Positions 1 to 6,130 of a stretch of 11,852 nt of DNA are shown piece after piece (the first letter of the stretch is position 1; every line of letters begins with the position of its first letter). The DNA lies in the NCBI GenBank assembly GCA_945836785.1, contig CAMAMD010000030.1:1-11852 (forward strand), written 5' to 3'. The notes beneath the pieces are model-generated. The model searched no databases, was not told where the DNA came from, and was given only the letters and a program-made list of their open reading frames with translations. Position numbers and translations under genes: made by a program. Origin of the DNA: an uncultured Clostridium sp. GTDB lineage: Bacteria; Bacillota_A; Clostridia; Lachnospirales; Lachnospiraceae.

Positions 1-96
1 CAGGCCATAACAGTTTCCTTCGGTAAATTTAATATTTACATCTTCAAATAAAGCTTTCTTGCCTAATCTGAGTGTTACACCGTTTGCACTTATCAT
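1..96 (-). CDS. ABC-F family ATPase, N-terminal fragment
   Basis: Only the first 32 codons are present; the gene continues beyond the left edge. The start (MISANGVTLRLG) is followed by KKALFEDVNIKF and then NCYGL, which leads into the first Walker A of ABC-F proteins (YbiT/YkpA/EttA type). These are soluble tandem-ATPase proteins without membrane domains; family members act on the ribosome as translation factors or in antibiotic resistance. The ATG at 94-96 is preceded by AAAGGA (105-110) at suitable spacing and by its own promoter at 147-175. The Walker motifs are outside the window, so the subfamily is unproven. A membrane-transporter ATPase is less likely given the YbiT-like opening. Confidence 0.8.
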   Translation of the reverse strand, partial: MISANGVTLRLGKKALFEDVNIKFTEGNCYGL

Positions 97-146
97 TTTT
101 TATTTCCTTTCTGACATACTTGTTATCGTACAACAAACCACTCTTG

Positions 147-175
147 AGTATAACAACAGAAAATAGGGGTGTCAA
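147..175 (-). promoter_or_regulatory. Sigma-A-type promoter of the ABC-F gene
   Basis: On the minus strand the -35 hexamer TTGACA (170-175) and the -10 hexamer TATACT (147-152) are separated by exactly 17 bases. Transcription should begin near 140, giving a leader of about 45 bases before the ATG at 96. The promoter lies just downstream of the terminator at 185-214, so the ABC-F gene is probably a separate transcription unit. Confidence 0.85.
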
Positions 176-184
176 GCACATTCC

Positions 185-214
185 AAAAAGGGGCTGCCAT
201 TACGACAGCCCCTT
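185..214 (-). terminator. Intrinsic terminator after the Cys-rich gene
   Basis: A nine-base-pair GC-rich stem (AAGGGGCTG at 206-214 on the minus strand pairing with CAGCCCCTT at 188-196) encloses a nine-base loop and runs into five T residues. It starts about 20 bases after the stop of the 61-codon gene and separates that transcript from the ABC-F promoter. The plus-strand side lacks a T-run, so it acts mainly on minus-strand transcription. Confidence 0.9.
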
Positions 215-234
215 CAATATTATAGTGCCTTCTA

Positions 235-420
235 TTACAAATTCTTCACAATCGGATCATACAAATCCAGTCTGCAATGCTCGTCATCTGCAAAATGTCT
301 GCAATTCAGACAGCTCTTTGTGCCCTCCGCAATATTGCAGAAACAATCTTTCTTCTCTTTCTTGTCATATGCATGACATCTCTCAGCAACCTCTTTGTAT
401 ACTTCCTCAGAACTACGCAT
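235..420 (-). CDS. Small Cys-rich protein of unknown function (61 aa)
   Basis: I recognise no named family. The protein has six cysteines: C15, C26 and C28 (CFC), C37 and C40 (CLNC, with H42 two residues later), and C49 directly after H48. The CxC and CxxCxH...HC spacing suggests a metal-binding fold, a zinc ribbon or knuckle being the simplest guess. There is no signal peptide or membrane segment, and the N-terminal 25 residues are charged and helical-looking. The ATG at 420 follows a very strong GGAAGGAGGAG ribosome site, and the gene ends about 20 bases before a strong terminator, so it is very likely real and expressed. It starts 131 bases after the PLC-family gene with no clear terminator between, so the two are probably co-transcribed. 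Confidence 0.75.
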   Translation of the reverse strand: MRSSEEVYKEVAERCHAYDKKEKKDCFCNIAEGTKSCLNCRHFADDEHCRLDLYDPIVKNL

Positions 421-479
421 GTGTCAACTCCTCCTTCCTGACAGTCCAATCTGTTGATTGTTCTTTCAACGCTACAGAA

Positions 480-497
480 GCAGGATGTATATCCTGC
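480..497 (-). other. Short perfect hairpin in the PLC/Cys-rich intergenic gap
   Basis: GCAGGAT and ATCCTGC form a perfect seven-base-pair stem with a four-base loop, about 60 bases before the start of the 61-codon gene. No T-run follows on the minus strand, so it does not look like an intrinsic terminator. It could be an RNA processing or stabilising element between the two genes, but no function is shown by the sequence. Confidence 0.45.
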
Positions 498-551
498 CAC
501 ACTCATAGCATAGGAGTAGTATGGCTTTTTTCATATTTTATTATTCATGCA

Positions 552-1136
552 TCATACAACGGCTGCATTAACATTTCTGTTCTTTGATACAATATTCAGG
601 AGCGAAGCCGCCACACACATGCAGGCCAGCACCGAATATCTGCAATCCTGCTCCACATTGCCCTCCGACATTACATACTGTGCATGTTTTTCCCTGATGT
701 ATTCCGATATGGCTTTCACACTCGGAAGCACCGACATCTCATGCTTCTGCTCGTTTTCACTCAATTCTGCAATATACCGATACATCCGATGCTTTAATTC
801 TTCCTCATAGATACAGTGTTCTTTCAAATTTCCTGTGTAATTACTGTTATGCGGAAAAGTAAAGTAATCCGCAATATAATGCAGAACCACTCCCATTCTC
901 CATGTAGACAACATACCCATATCTTTTCTGGGATTAAATTTGCTGACAAATTTATTCATTCTTTTATAAAATATATCAAATGTATCCTCTATACAATGCC
1001 TTCTGGTTATAAAAGATGGTACACAGTCCGGCCATATGCTACCGATATAAAATGACAACCTGTGTCTGATTCTTTCACCGATATCCAAACCATTGATAAC
1101 GCCCTTCGCCACCGAAATATGTGATTTCTTTCTCAT
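552..1136 (-). CDS. Zinc-dependent phospholipase C family protein (194 aa)
   Basis: The protein matches the Zn-dependent phospholipase C/S1-P1 nuclease-like fold by its metal ligands. H86-x3-D90 (HYIAD), H96 (FPHN) and H107-x3-E111 (HCIYE) follow the pattern of Bacillus cereus PLC (H118/D122, H128, H142/E146). D37 (WPD) and H47 (RRH) fit the D55/H69 ligands, and H6 may stand for H14. Family members hydrolyse phospholipid head groups using three zinc ions. Unlike secreted PLCs there is no signal peptide: the chain opens MRKKSHISVAKG, and the H6 ligand lies almost at the N-terminus. The product therefore appears cytoplasmic, and its substrate is unknown. At 194 residues it is shorter than the secreted enzymes. 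The start has a GGGAG site about ten bases upstream and a good promoter at 1251-1279. Family assignment is firm; enzymatic activity is inferred. Confidence 0.8.
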   Translation of the reverse strand: MRKKSHISVAKGVINGLDIGERIRHRLSFYIGSIWPDCVPSFITRRHCIEDTFDIFYKRMNKFVSKFNPRKDMGMLSTWRMGVVLHYIADYFTFPHNSNYTGNLKEHCIYEEELKHRMYRYIAELSENEQKHEMSVLPSVKAISEYIREKHAQYVMSEGNVEQDCRYSVLACMCVAASLLNIVSKNRNVNAAVV

Positions 1137-1250
1137 TTTATGAAAACTCCCATCCTACAAAACCATCCTCAAAACATACGAACATCAAAAAAGATAAATC
1201 TCTCAGCCTCGAACATGGTCACCCATATGTTTCAGTTATACCCAACTAAC

Positions 1251-1279
1251 ATTCTAAAATTATTCCGGCGAATAGTCAA
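1251..1279 (-). promoter_or_regulatory. Promoter of the PLC-family/Cys-rich transcript
   Basis: On the minus strand TTGACT (1274-1279) and TAGAAT (1251-1256) are separated by 17 bases. The predicted start near 1244 leaves a leader of about 105 bases before the PLC-family ATG. I saw no recognisable riboswitch in that leader. Confidence 0.75.
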
Positions 1280-1289
1280 TGGTTATTTC

Positions 1290-1341
1290 ATCCATTTTTA
1301 AAATTTAAAATGGATTTTCAATATTTTTCATATAAATTTAT
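1290..1341. repeat. AT-rich dyads after the ABC exporter operon
   Basis: ATCCATTTT (1290-1298) is inverted at 1307-1315 with an eight-base loop, and ATAAATTTAT (1332-1341) is a perfect ten-base palindrome. Both lie within 70 bases after the exporter stop codon. Neither is followed by a T-run on the minus strand, so the operon has no convincing intrinsic terminator. They may be weak transcript ends or simply a product of the high AT content. Confidence 0.3.
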
Positions 1342-1358
1342 CATATAGGAAAATTGCA

Positions 1359-3281
1359 TTATGCCGTAACCTGATTTCCTGTATAGAGCTGGTAATATTT
1401 TCCTTTCTGCGCTATCAGTTCATCATGCGGTCCGCGTTCTATAATGCGTCCCTGCTCAAGAACCATGATACAGTCACTGTTCCTTACCGTCGAAAGCCTG
1501 TGTGCGATGACAAATGTGGTTCTTCCTTTCATCAGCTTATCCATACCCTCCTGCACAATTTTCTCTGTACGGGTATCGATAGAACTGGTCGCCTCATCCA
1601 GAATAAGCACAGGCGGATCGGCAATGGCTGCTCTGGCAATGGCAAGCAACTGTCTCTGTCCCTGGCTCAGATTTGCTCCGTCTCCTGTCAACATCGTATT
1701 GTAGCCATCCGGCAATCTTCGGATAAATCCATCTGCATTTGCCAGCTTTGCCGCAGCAATTACTTCCTCGTCCGTCGCATCCAGACGTCCATACCTGATA
1801 TTTTCCATCACAGTCGCTGTAAACAAATGTGTATCCTGCAGCACCATTCCAAGAGAACGTCTCAAATCCGACTTACATATTTTATTGATATTGATACCGT
1901 CATACCGAATCTTACCATCCTGAATGTCATAAAAACGGTTAATCAGATTTGTAATGGTCGTCTTACCGGCTCCGGTAGAACCGACAAATGCAATTTTCTG
2001 TCCCGGCGTCGCAAACAAATCTACATTATGAAGCACTATCTTATCCTCATTATAACCGAAATCCACATCATCAAAAACCACATCTCCCGTCAGCTTAACG
2101 TATGAAACCGAACCGTCCGCCTGGTGCGTGTGCTTCCATGCCCACATGCCGGTACGCTCGTTTGTCTCCGTCAAAACGCCGTTTTCTTCCTTTGCATTGA
2201 CAAGCGTAACATACCCGTCATCCACCTCAGGTTCCTCATCCAGCAGCTTGAAAATACGCTCAGCTCCCGCAAGTGCCATCACGATAGAATTCATCTGCAT
2301 GCTGACCTGGTTTATCGGCATACTAAAGTTCTTATTAAAAGTCAGGAAGCTGGCAAGACTGCCCAATGTAAAGCCACCAACACCATTTAAGGCCAGAGCA
2401 CCTCCTACGATAGCACACAGCACATAGCTGACATTGCCGAGCTGTGCATTAATCGGGCCGATAATATTTGCAAATTTATTGGCATTGTATGCACTCTCTC
2501 CCAGCTTATCATTTAGTTCTTTAAACCTTTCCTTACTTTCCTCCTCATGGCAGAACACCTTTACCACCTTCTGCCCTTCTATCATCTCTTCAATATATCC
2601 GTTCACCGCGCCAAGATCCTGCTGCTGCTTCACAAAATACTTACTACTGTTAGATGCAACGTATCCGCTTGTCTTAAGCATAACACCGACCATAACCAAC
2701 GTGAGCAGCGTCAACGGAATATTCAGTATAATCATACTGACTAACACACTTACAACTGTAATAATACTGGATACACACTGCGGTATACTCTGACTTATCA
2801 TCTGGCGCAATGTATCAATATCATTCGTATAAATTGACATAATATCACCATGTGCATTTGTATCAAAATAGCGAATCGGTAAACTCTCCATATGAGAGAA
2901 CAAATCATTTCTCATGTTACGCAGTGTTCCCTGTGTCACATACATCATCAGGATAGCCTGCACATAAGCCGCAACCACTCCGCACAGATAAAACAGTGCC
3001 ACGCGAATCATAGCAGCAAGCAACTCCGAGTAATCCGTACCCCCGCTATTTATCATCGGAGCAATATAGTCATCAATCAGAGTCTTCATAAACATGGTTC
3101 CCTGCACATTAGCCAAAGCACTTACAATGATACAGATAAGAACCAGTATACAATGTATCTTATATTTTGCACCCACATAACGGATGATACGCCCCATAAT
3201 TTTTCCCGGATTTTTTATTTTAGGTTTCGGTCCTTTTGGTCCACCATGCATAGGCCCTTTTACAACTTTTCCTTCTGCCAT
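1359..3281 (-). CDS. Heterodimeric ABC exporter, catalytic-site half (640 aa)
   Basis: This is a half-size ABC exporter: a Gly/Lys/Pro-rich cytosolic N-terminus (1-25), six membrane helices (about 42-335) and a C-terminal nucleotide-binding domain (about 398-640). Its ATP site is complete: Walker A GSTGAGKT (434-441), Q482 in the Q-loop, Walker B with D562 and catalytic E563, and H594 in the H-loop. The signature is altered to LSQGQ (538-542) instead of LSGGQ. An extra segment at about 350-398, including a WAWKH motif, joins the membrane and ATPase domains; I recall this in clostridial YheH/LmrA-like exporters. The start ATG overlaps the stop of the partner gene by one base (TAATG) and has a GGGAGGTG ribosome site (3289-3296), implying translational coupling. 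With its partner it should export a hydrophobic drug, peptide or lipid; the substrate cannot be read from sequence. Confidence 0.93.
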   Translation of the reverse strand: MAEGKVVKGPMHGGPKGPKPKIKNPGKIMGRIIRYVGAKYKIHCILVLICIIVSALANVQGTMFMKTLIDDYIAPMINSGGTDYSELLAAMIRVALFYLCGVVAAYVQAILMMYVTQGTLRNMRNDLFSHMESLPIRYFDTNAHGDIMSIYTNDIDTLRQMISQSIPQCVSSIITVVSVLVSMIILNIPLTLLTLVMVGVMLKTSGYVASNSSKYFVKQQQDLGAVNGYIEEMIEGQKVVKVFCHEEESKERFKELNDKLGESAYNANKFANIIGPINAQLGNVSYVLCAIVGGALALNGVGGFTLGSLASFLTFNKNFSMPINQVSMQMNSIVMALAGAERIFKLLDEEPEVDDGYVTLVNAKEENGVLTETNERTGMWAWKHTHQADGSVSYVKLTGDVVFDDVDFGYNEDKIVLHNVDLFATPGQKIAFVGSTGAGKTTITNLINRFYDIQDGKIRYDGININKICKSDLRRSLGMVLQDTHLFTATVMENIRYGRLDATDEEVIAAAKLANADGFIRRLPDGYNTMLTGDGANLSQGQRQLLAIARAAIADPPVLILDEATSSIDTRTEKIVQEGMDKLMKGRTTFVIAHRLSTVRNSDCIMVLEQGRIIERGPHDELIAQKGKYYQLYTGNQVTA

Positions 3282-5086
3282 TACTGTGCACCTCCCTGTT
3301 CATCAAAGTCTCCGCTGCCTCCGGTCTGTGATTCGAAGACATCGCGATAGATTTCATTTGCCGCAAGCAGCTCTTCATGGGTTCCGACACCATTGATTCT
3401 GCCGTCGTCCATCACCACAATCCGGTCTGCATTTTGCACACTGCTGATTCGCTGGGCAATAATAATCTTGGTGGTATTCGGAATTTCCTCCGCAAATGCT
3501 TTTCTGATTCTCGCATCCGTCGCTGTATCTACCGCACTTGTGCTGTCATCCAATATAAGTATCTTCGGTTTTTTAAGCAAAGCTCTGGCAATGCAGAGAC
3601 GCTGCCGCTGCCCTCCTGATACGTTGGTTCCACCCTGTTCTATCCTGGTATTGTACCCATCCGGAAATGCCTCAATAAATTCATCTGCACAGGCCAATTT
3701 GCATGCATGCCTGCATGCTTCATCCGTGGCATTTTTATCGCCCCAACGCAAATTTTCATAGATGGTTCCGCTAAAAAGCACATTTTTCTGTAAAACAACC
3801 GAAACCTCATTTCGAAGCACTTCCAAATCATAACGGCGCACATCCACGCCGCCCACCATAAGTTCTCCTGCGCTGACGTCATACAGACGGCTTATCAGGT
3901 TCACGAGACTGGATTTGGAGCTTCCTGTACCGCCAATGATTCCGATGGTCTCGCCTGCGTTAATGTGCAGATTGATATCCTTAAGCACCGGCTCGCTGTC
4001 CGAGCTGTCCTCCACGATTACAGTGGTATCTCCGTTTTTGTCCTCCTCACGCCGATATTTTTTATATCTGAAATCCACATGTGAAAAATCTATACTTCCG
4101 TCCGCAACCTGCATGACCGGATTCTCCGGATTGACAATGTCCGGTTTTTCTTCAAGCACCTCCGCCACACGTTTTGCGCTGGAAACACTCATGGATATCA
4201 TGACAAATACCATAGAAAGCATCATCAGATTCATCAATATATTCATGCAATATGTGAGAAGACTCATAAGCTGTCCGGTACTCAATGTATTTGCCACTAT
4301 CATATGTGCACCAAACCAGCTGATTAAAAGTATGCATGCATATACCGTAAACTGCATCAACGGATTGTTGCACGCCAGAACCTTCTCCGCTTTCAGAAAC
4401 ATATTATAAACACGATTGTTGGCCCGACTGAATTTTTCTTTCTCGTAATCTTCTCTTACATACGCCTTTACGACACGAATTGCCGACACATTTTCCTGTA
4501 CACTGGCATTTAATTCGTCATATTTTCTGAAAACCCTCGAAAAATACTGCATTGCAAGACGAATAATAAAGATAAGACAAATGCCAAGCAGAATAACAGC
4601 AATCAGATAAATGCTTGCCAGTCTCGGACTTATCGTAAATGCCATAATCATGGCAAATATCATGCTCATCGGTGCCCGCATGCACATTCTGAGTATCATC
4701 TGATATGCATTCTGAATATTCGTCACATCTGTGGTCAGCCTGGTAATAAGCCCCGCTGTTGAGTACTTATCAATATTCGAAAATGAAAAATTCTGGATAT
4801 TATAATACATACCCTCTCTCAAATTTTTCGCAAATCCGGCTGATGCCATGGCACCATATTTTCCGCCCAGCATTCCCGCAACCAGACCGCCCAGCGCAAG
4901 CACCGTCATCATCAGACCTACCAGCACGATATGCTTCATATCTCCCTTTTCCACACCATCATCAATTATGGATGCCATGAGAAGAGGAATCAGTGTCTCC
5001 ATAATAACCTCTGTTACCATAAAGATAGGGGTAATCACAGATGCTTTTTTGTATTCCTTAATGTGTGCTCCAAGTGTCTTTAACAT
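3281..5086 (-). CDS. Heterodimeric ABC exporter, degenerate-site half (601 aa)
   Basis: The first-translated half of the exporter has six membrane helices (about 15-300) and a nucleotide-binding domain (about 330-585). Its own ATP site is degenerate: Walker A reads GGTGSSKS (385-392, the last glycine changed to serine), the catalytic glutamate after Walker B D513 is D514, and the H-loop histidine is Q545. The signature VSGGQ (489-493) is intact. In heterodimeric exporters such as TM287/288, LmrCD and BmrCD, one subunit carries such a site and the partner the working one; here the pair fits exactly. A charged insertion (about 342-365) lies between the first ATPase strand and the PVLKDI strand. 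The ATG at 5084-5086 has GGAGGAG eight bases upstream. The gene lies downstream of marR, separated by 461 bases that contain a large inverted repeat. Confidence 0.93.
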   Translation of the reverse strand: MLKTLGAHIKEYKKASVITPIFMVTEVIMETLIPLLMASIIDDGVEKGDMKHIVLVGLMMTVLALGGLVAGMLGGKYGAMASAGFAKNLREGMYYNIQNFSFSNIDKYSTAGLITRLTTDVTNIQNAYQMILRMCMRAPMSMIFAMIMAFTISPRLASIYLIAVILLGICLIFIIRLAMQYFSRVFRKYDELNASVQENVSAIRVVKAYVREDYEKEKFSRANNRVYNMFLKAEKVLACNNPLMQFTVYACILLISWFGAHMIVANTLSTGQLMSLLTYCMNILMNLMMLSMVFVMISMSVSSAKRVAEVLEEKPDIVNPENPVMQVADGSIDFSHVDFRYKKYRREEDKNGDTTVIVEDSSDSEPVLKDINLHINAGETIGIIGGTGSSKSSLVNLISRLYDVSAGELMVGGVDVRRYDLEVLRNEVSVVLQKNVLFSGTIYENLRWGDKNATDEACRHACKLACADEFIEAFPDGYNTRIEQGGTNVSGGQRQRLCIARALLKKPKILILDDSTSAVDTATDARIRKAFAEEIPNTTKIIIAQRISSVQNADRIVVMDDGRINGVGTHEELLAANEIYRDVFESQTGGSGDFDEQGGAQ

Positions 5087-5139
5087 TTTATTGTCTCCTC
5101 CATATCCTTATTATTCCACAAAGCATTTGCAAAACTTAT

Positions 5140-5148
5140 TTTATAACA
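5140..5148 (-). promoter_or_regulatory. Candidate extended -10 promoter of the ABC exporter operon
   Basis: TGTTATAAA on the minus strand matches an extended -10 element (TGN plus TATAAA), but no good -35 lies 17 bases upstream. Transcription would start near 5133, about 47 bases before the exporter ATG. The TTATAA here is repeated ten bases away (5141-5146 and 5157-5162), giving a small dyad that could bind a regulator. This would allow exporter transcription independent of marR, which matters because the 344-base inverted repeat lies between them. Confidence 0.35.
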
Positions 5149-5189
5149 CTTCATTCTTATAATTATCACGTGTTGATGTGCTGTTTCGG

Positions 5190-5533
5190 AACCTGCTTTC
5201 CTTATGCCTTTTTTTGAATGGCTTTTGCAGTTTTGAGAAGTTTTATTACTTTTATACTTTAACCATATCATGTGCACGCTACAGCGAACTCGCGTCATCT
5301 ACGCATAGTATGGGGATGCAAGGACCTTTGGAAACGCGGGTCCTTAGTGCGAGCTGTAAGCTCACACTTAGTACCCTTGCGTTTCCAAGAGAGTGCAAGC
5401 GTTCCTGGAATCCCCATACTATGCGTAGATGGCGCTCAGACACACTTTCGCGTGCACATTGGATAAAGTATAAAAGTAATAAACTTCTGACAAAACTGCG
5501 CCTCTTCAAAAAAAGGTATAAGGAAAGCAGGTT
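5190..5533. repeat. Large imperfect inverted repeat (foldback element or structured RNA)
   Basis: Two arms of about 170 bases meet near 5362 and match each other in inverted orientation over most of their length. Matching blocks, from the outside in, include the 16-base ends (from AACCTGCTTTCC), a 20-base AT-rich block (5242-5261 with 5464-5483), GTGCACGC, a perfect 22-base block (5296-5317 with 5410-5431), TTGGAAACGC, and a central GTGCGAGCT/AGCTCACAC stem. The divergent blocks between them can form short local stems, so the molecule could fold as a long hairpin with side branches. It lies 14 bases after the marR stop and 103 bases before the exporter ATG. No transposase or clear target-site duplication is visible. 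Open frames in both directions are by-products of the symmetry and lack ribosome sites. Possible identities are a MITE-like non-autonomous element, a structured RNA, or a regulator of read-through from marR into the exporter. I do not recognise it as a known family. Confidence 0.85.
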
Positions 5534-5547
5534 TTGCAATTACCTAT

Positions 5548-5991
5548 TTACATCTGTGTTTCTATGTTGTGCCTGATATTGTCCAGTACATCATAAAAGG
5601 TCTCGATTTTCTCCGGTTCTATTCCTTCAACCAATGCCCGGTCTGACCGAATCGCCATCTGTCTCATTTTTTCGGTAATACGATGGCCTTTTTCCGTCAG
5701 GCACAATTTTTTCAGGCGTTCATCATATTTCACAGACTCTCTTGTTATCAATTCTTTCTTCTCCATCAACTGCAATATATTCGTCGCTGTAGATCTGGAT
5801 ATCTCAAATTCCTTTTCCACATCACGCTGAAACGTAGCCTGTTCTCCCCGCTCTCTGATGAATATTAATATCCATGTATGCATGACCGTTACATCCTCAT
5901 CCACGTATCGTTTCCAATCCCGATCAAATCTTCTGCACATAAGATTATTGAGTGTCTTAATCTCATGTCCGATACTTCTTTCTTCTTCCAT
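5548..5991 (-). CDS. MarR-family transcriptional regulator (147 aa)
   Basis: The protein has a MarR winged-helix domain: a helical N-terminal dimerisation segment, a recognition region around SRSTATNILQLMEKK (65-79), and a wing ending in the typical DERLKKLCLTEKG (90-102). Family members bind palindromic operators as dimers and release DNA when a phenolic, drug or oxidant ligand binds. I chose the ATG at 5991 over one 30 bases upstream because AGGAGG (5996-6001) sits at the right distance for it. The promoter lies within a long inverted repeat (6007-6070), indicating autorepression. The ABC exporter genes downstream on the same strand are the probable targets, as in many MarR/exporter pairs, although a 344-base foldback element now separates them. 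The inducer and the exported substrate are unknown. Confidence 0.92.
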   Translation of the reverse strand: MEEERSIGHEIKTLNNLMCRRFDRDWKRYVDEDVTVMHTWILIFIRERGEQATFQRDVEKEFEISRSTATNILQLMEKKELITRESVKYDERLKKLCLTEKGHRITEKMRQMAIRSDRALVEGIEPEKIETFYDVLDNIRHNIETQM

Positions 5992-5995
5992 ATAT

Positions 5996-6001
5996 CCTCC
6001 T
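5996..6001 (-). promoter_or_regulatory. Ribosome binding site fixing the marR start
   Basis: AGGAGG is followed by TATAT-like spacing to the ATG at 5991. The in-frame upstream ATG (6021) has no such site and falls inside the left arm of the operator, so the shorter 147-residue protein is preferred. Confidence 0.85.
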
Positions 6002-6006
6002 GTAAT

Positions 6007-6070
6007 AAAAAAATATAGCATTAGAATATTTTGTTCTATATCGAACTATATTCTAATACTATATTTTTTT
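6007..6070. promoter_or_regulatory. Probable MarR operator: long inverted repeat
   Basis: Arms at 6007-6029 and 6048-6070 are inverted copies over 23 bases with one mismatch; the core is TATAGCATTAGAATAT against ATATTCTAATACTATA. An 18-base spacer contains a second imperfect dyad (GTTCTATATCGAAC, 6033-6046). The right arm covers the marR -10 element and the left arm lies in the leader, so bound repressor would block transcription. Each arm is itself loosely palindromic, which would fit two dimers binding side by side. Confidence 0.75.
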
Positions 6071-6078
6071 TACGTCAA
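6050..6078 (-). promoter_or_regulatory. Sigma-A-type promoter of marR
   Basis: TTGACG (6073-6078) and TAGAAT (6050-6055) on the minus strand are 17 bases apart. Transcription should start near 6043, about 50 bases before the marR ATG. The -10 and most of the spacer fall within the right arm of the dyad at 6007-6070. Confidence 0.8.
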
Positions 6079-6130
6079 TATTCTTTTCGTGAAGATATTG
6101 TGAATTTCTCCGTAAAATGAAATGCACTGT

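Noticed and set aside
306..506. Minus-strand 66-codon frame overlapping the Cys-rich gene
   Set aside because: It is in another frame of the 61-codon gene, which has the much stronger ribosome site and ends beside the terminator.
72..587. Plus-strand open frame of 171 codons across the ABC-F promoter, terminator and Cys-rich gene
   Set aside because: It runs antisense through clear minus-strand signals, has no ribosome site and its composition is not protein-like.
1290..1315. AT-rich hairpin as the terminator of the exporter operon
   Set aside because: The stem is almost all A/T and no T-run follows it on the minus strand.
1425..2105. Long plus-strand frames opposite the ABC exporter genes
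   Set aside because: They are antisense shadows of strongly conserved exporter coding sequence, lack ribosome sites and show no family features.
3695..3725. Repeated GCATGC words in the exporter gene
   Set aside because: They arise from alternating Ala-Cys-His codons in a conserved ATPase helix and need no further explanation.
5178..5576. Open frames on both strands inside the foldback element
   Set aside because: Their N-termini resemble each other only because the arms are inverted copies; no ribosome sites or known domains are present.
5992..6021. Ten-residue N-terminal extension of MarR from an upstream ATG
   Set aside because: There is no ribosome site for it, and the extension lies in the operator arm; AGGAGG at 5996-6001 clearly serves the internal ATG.
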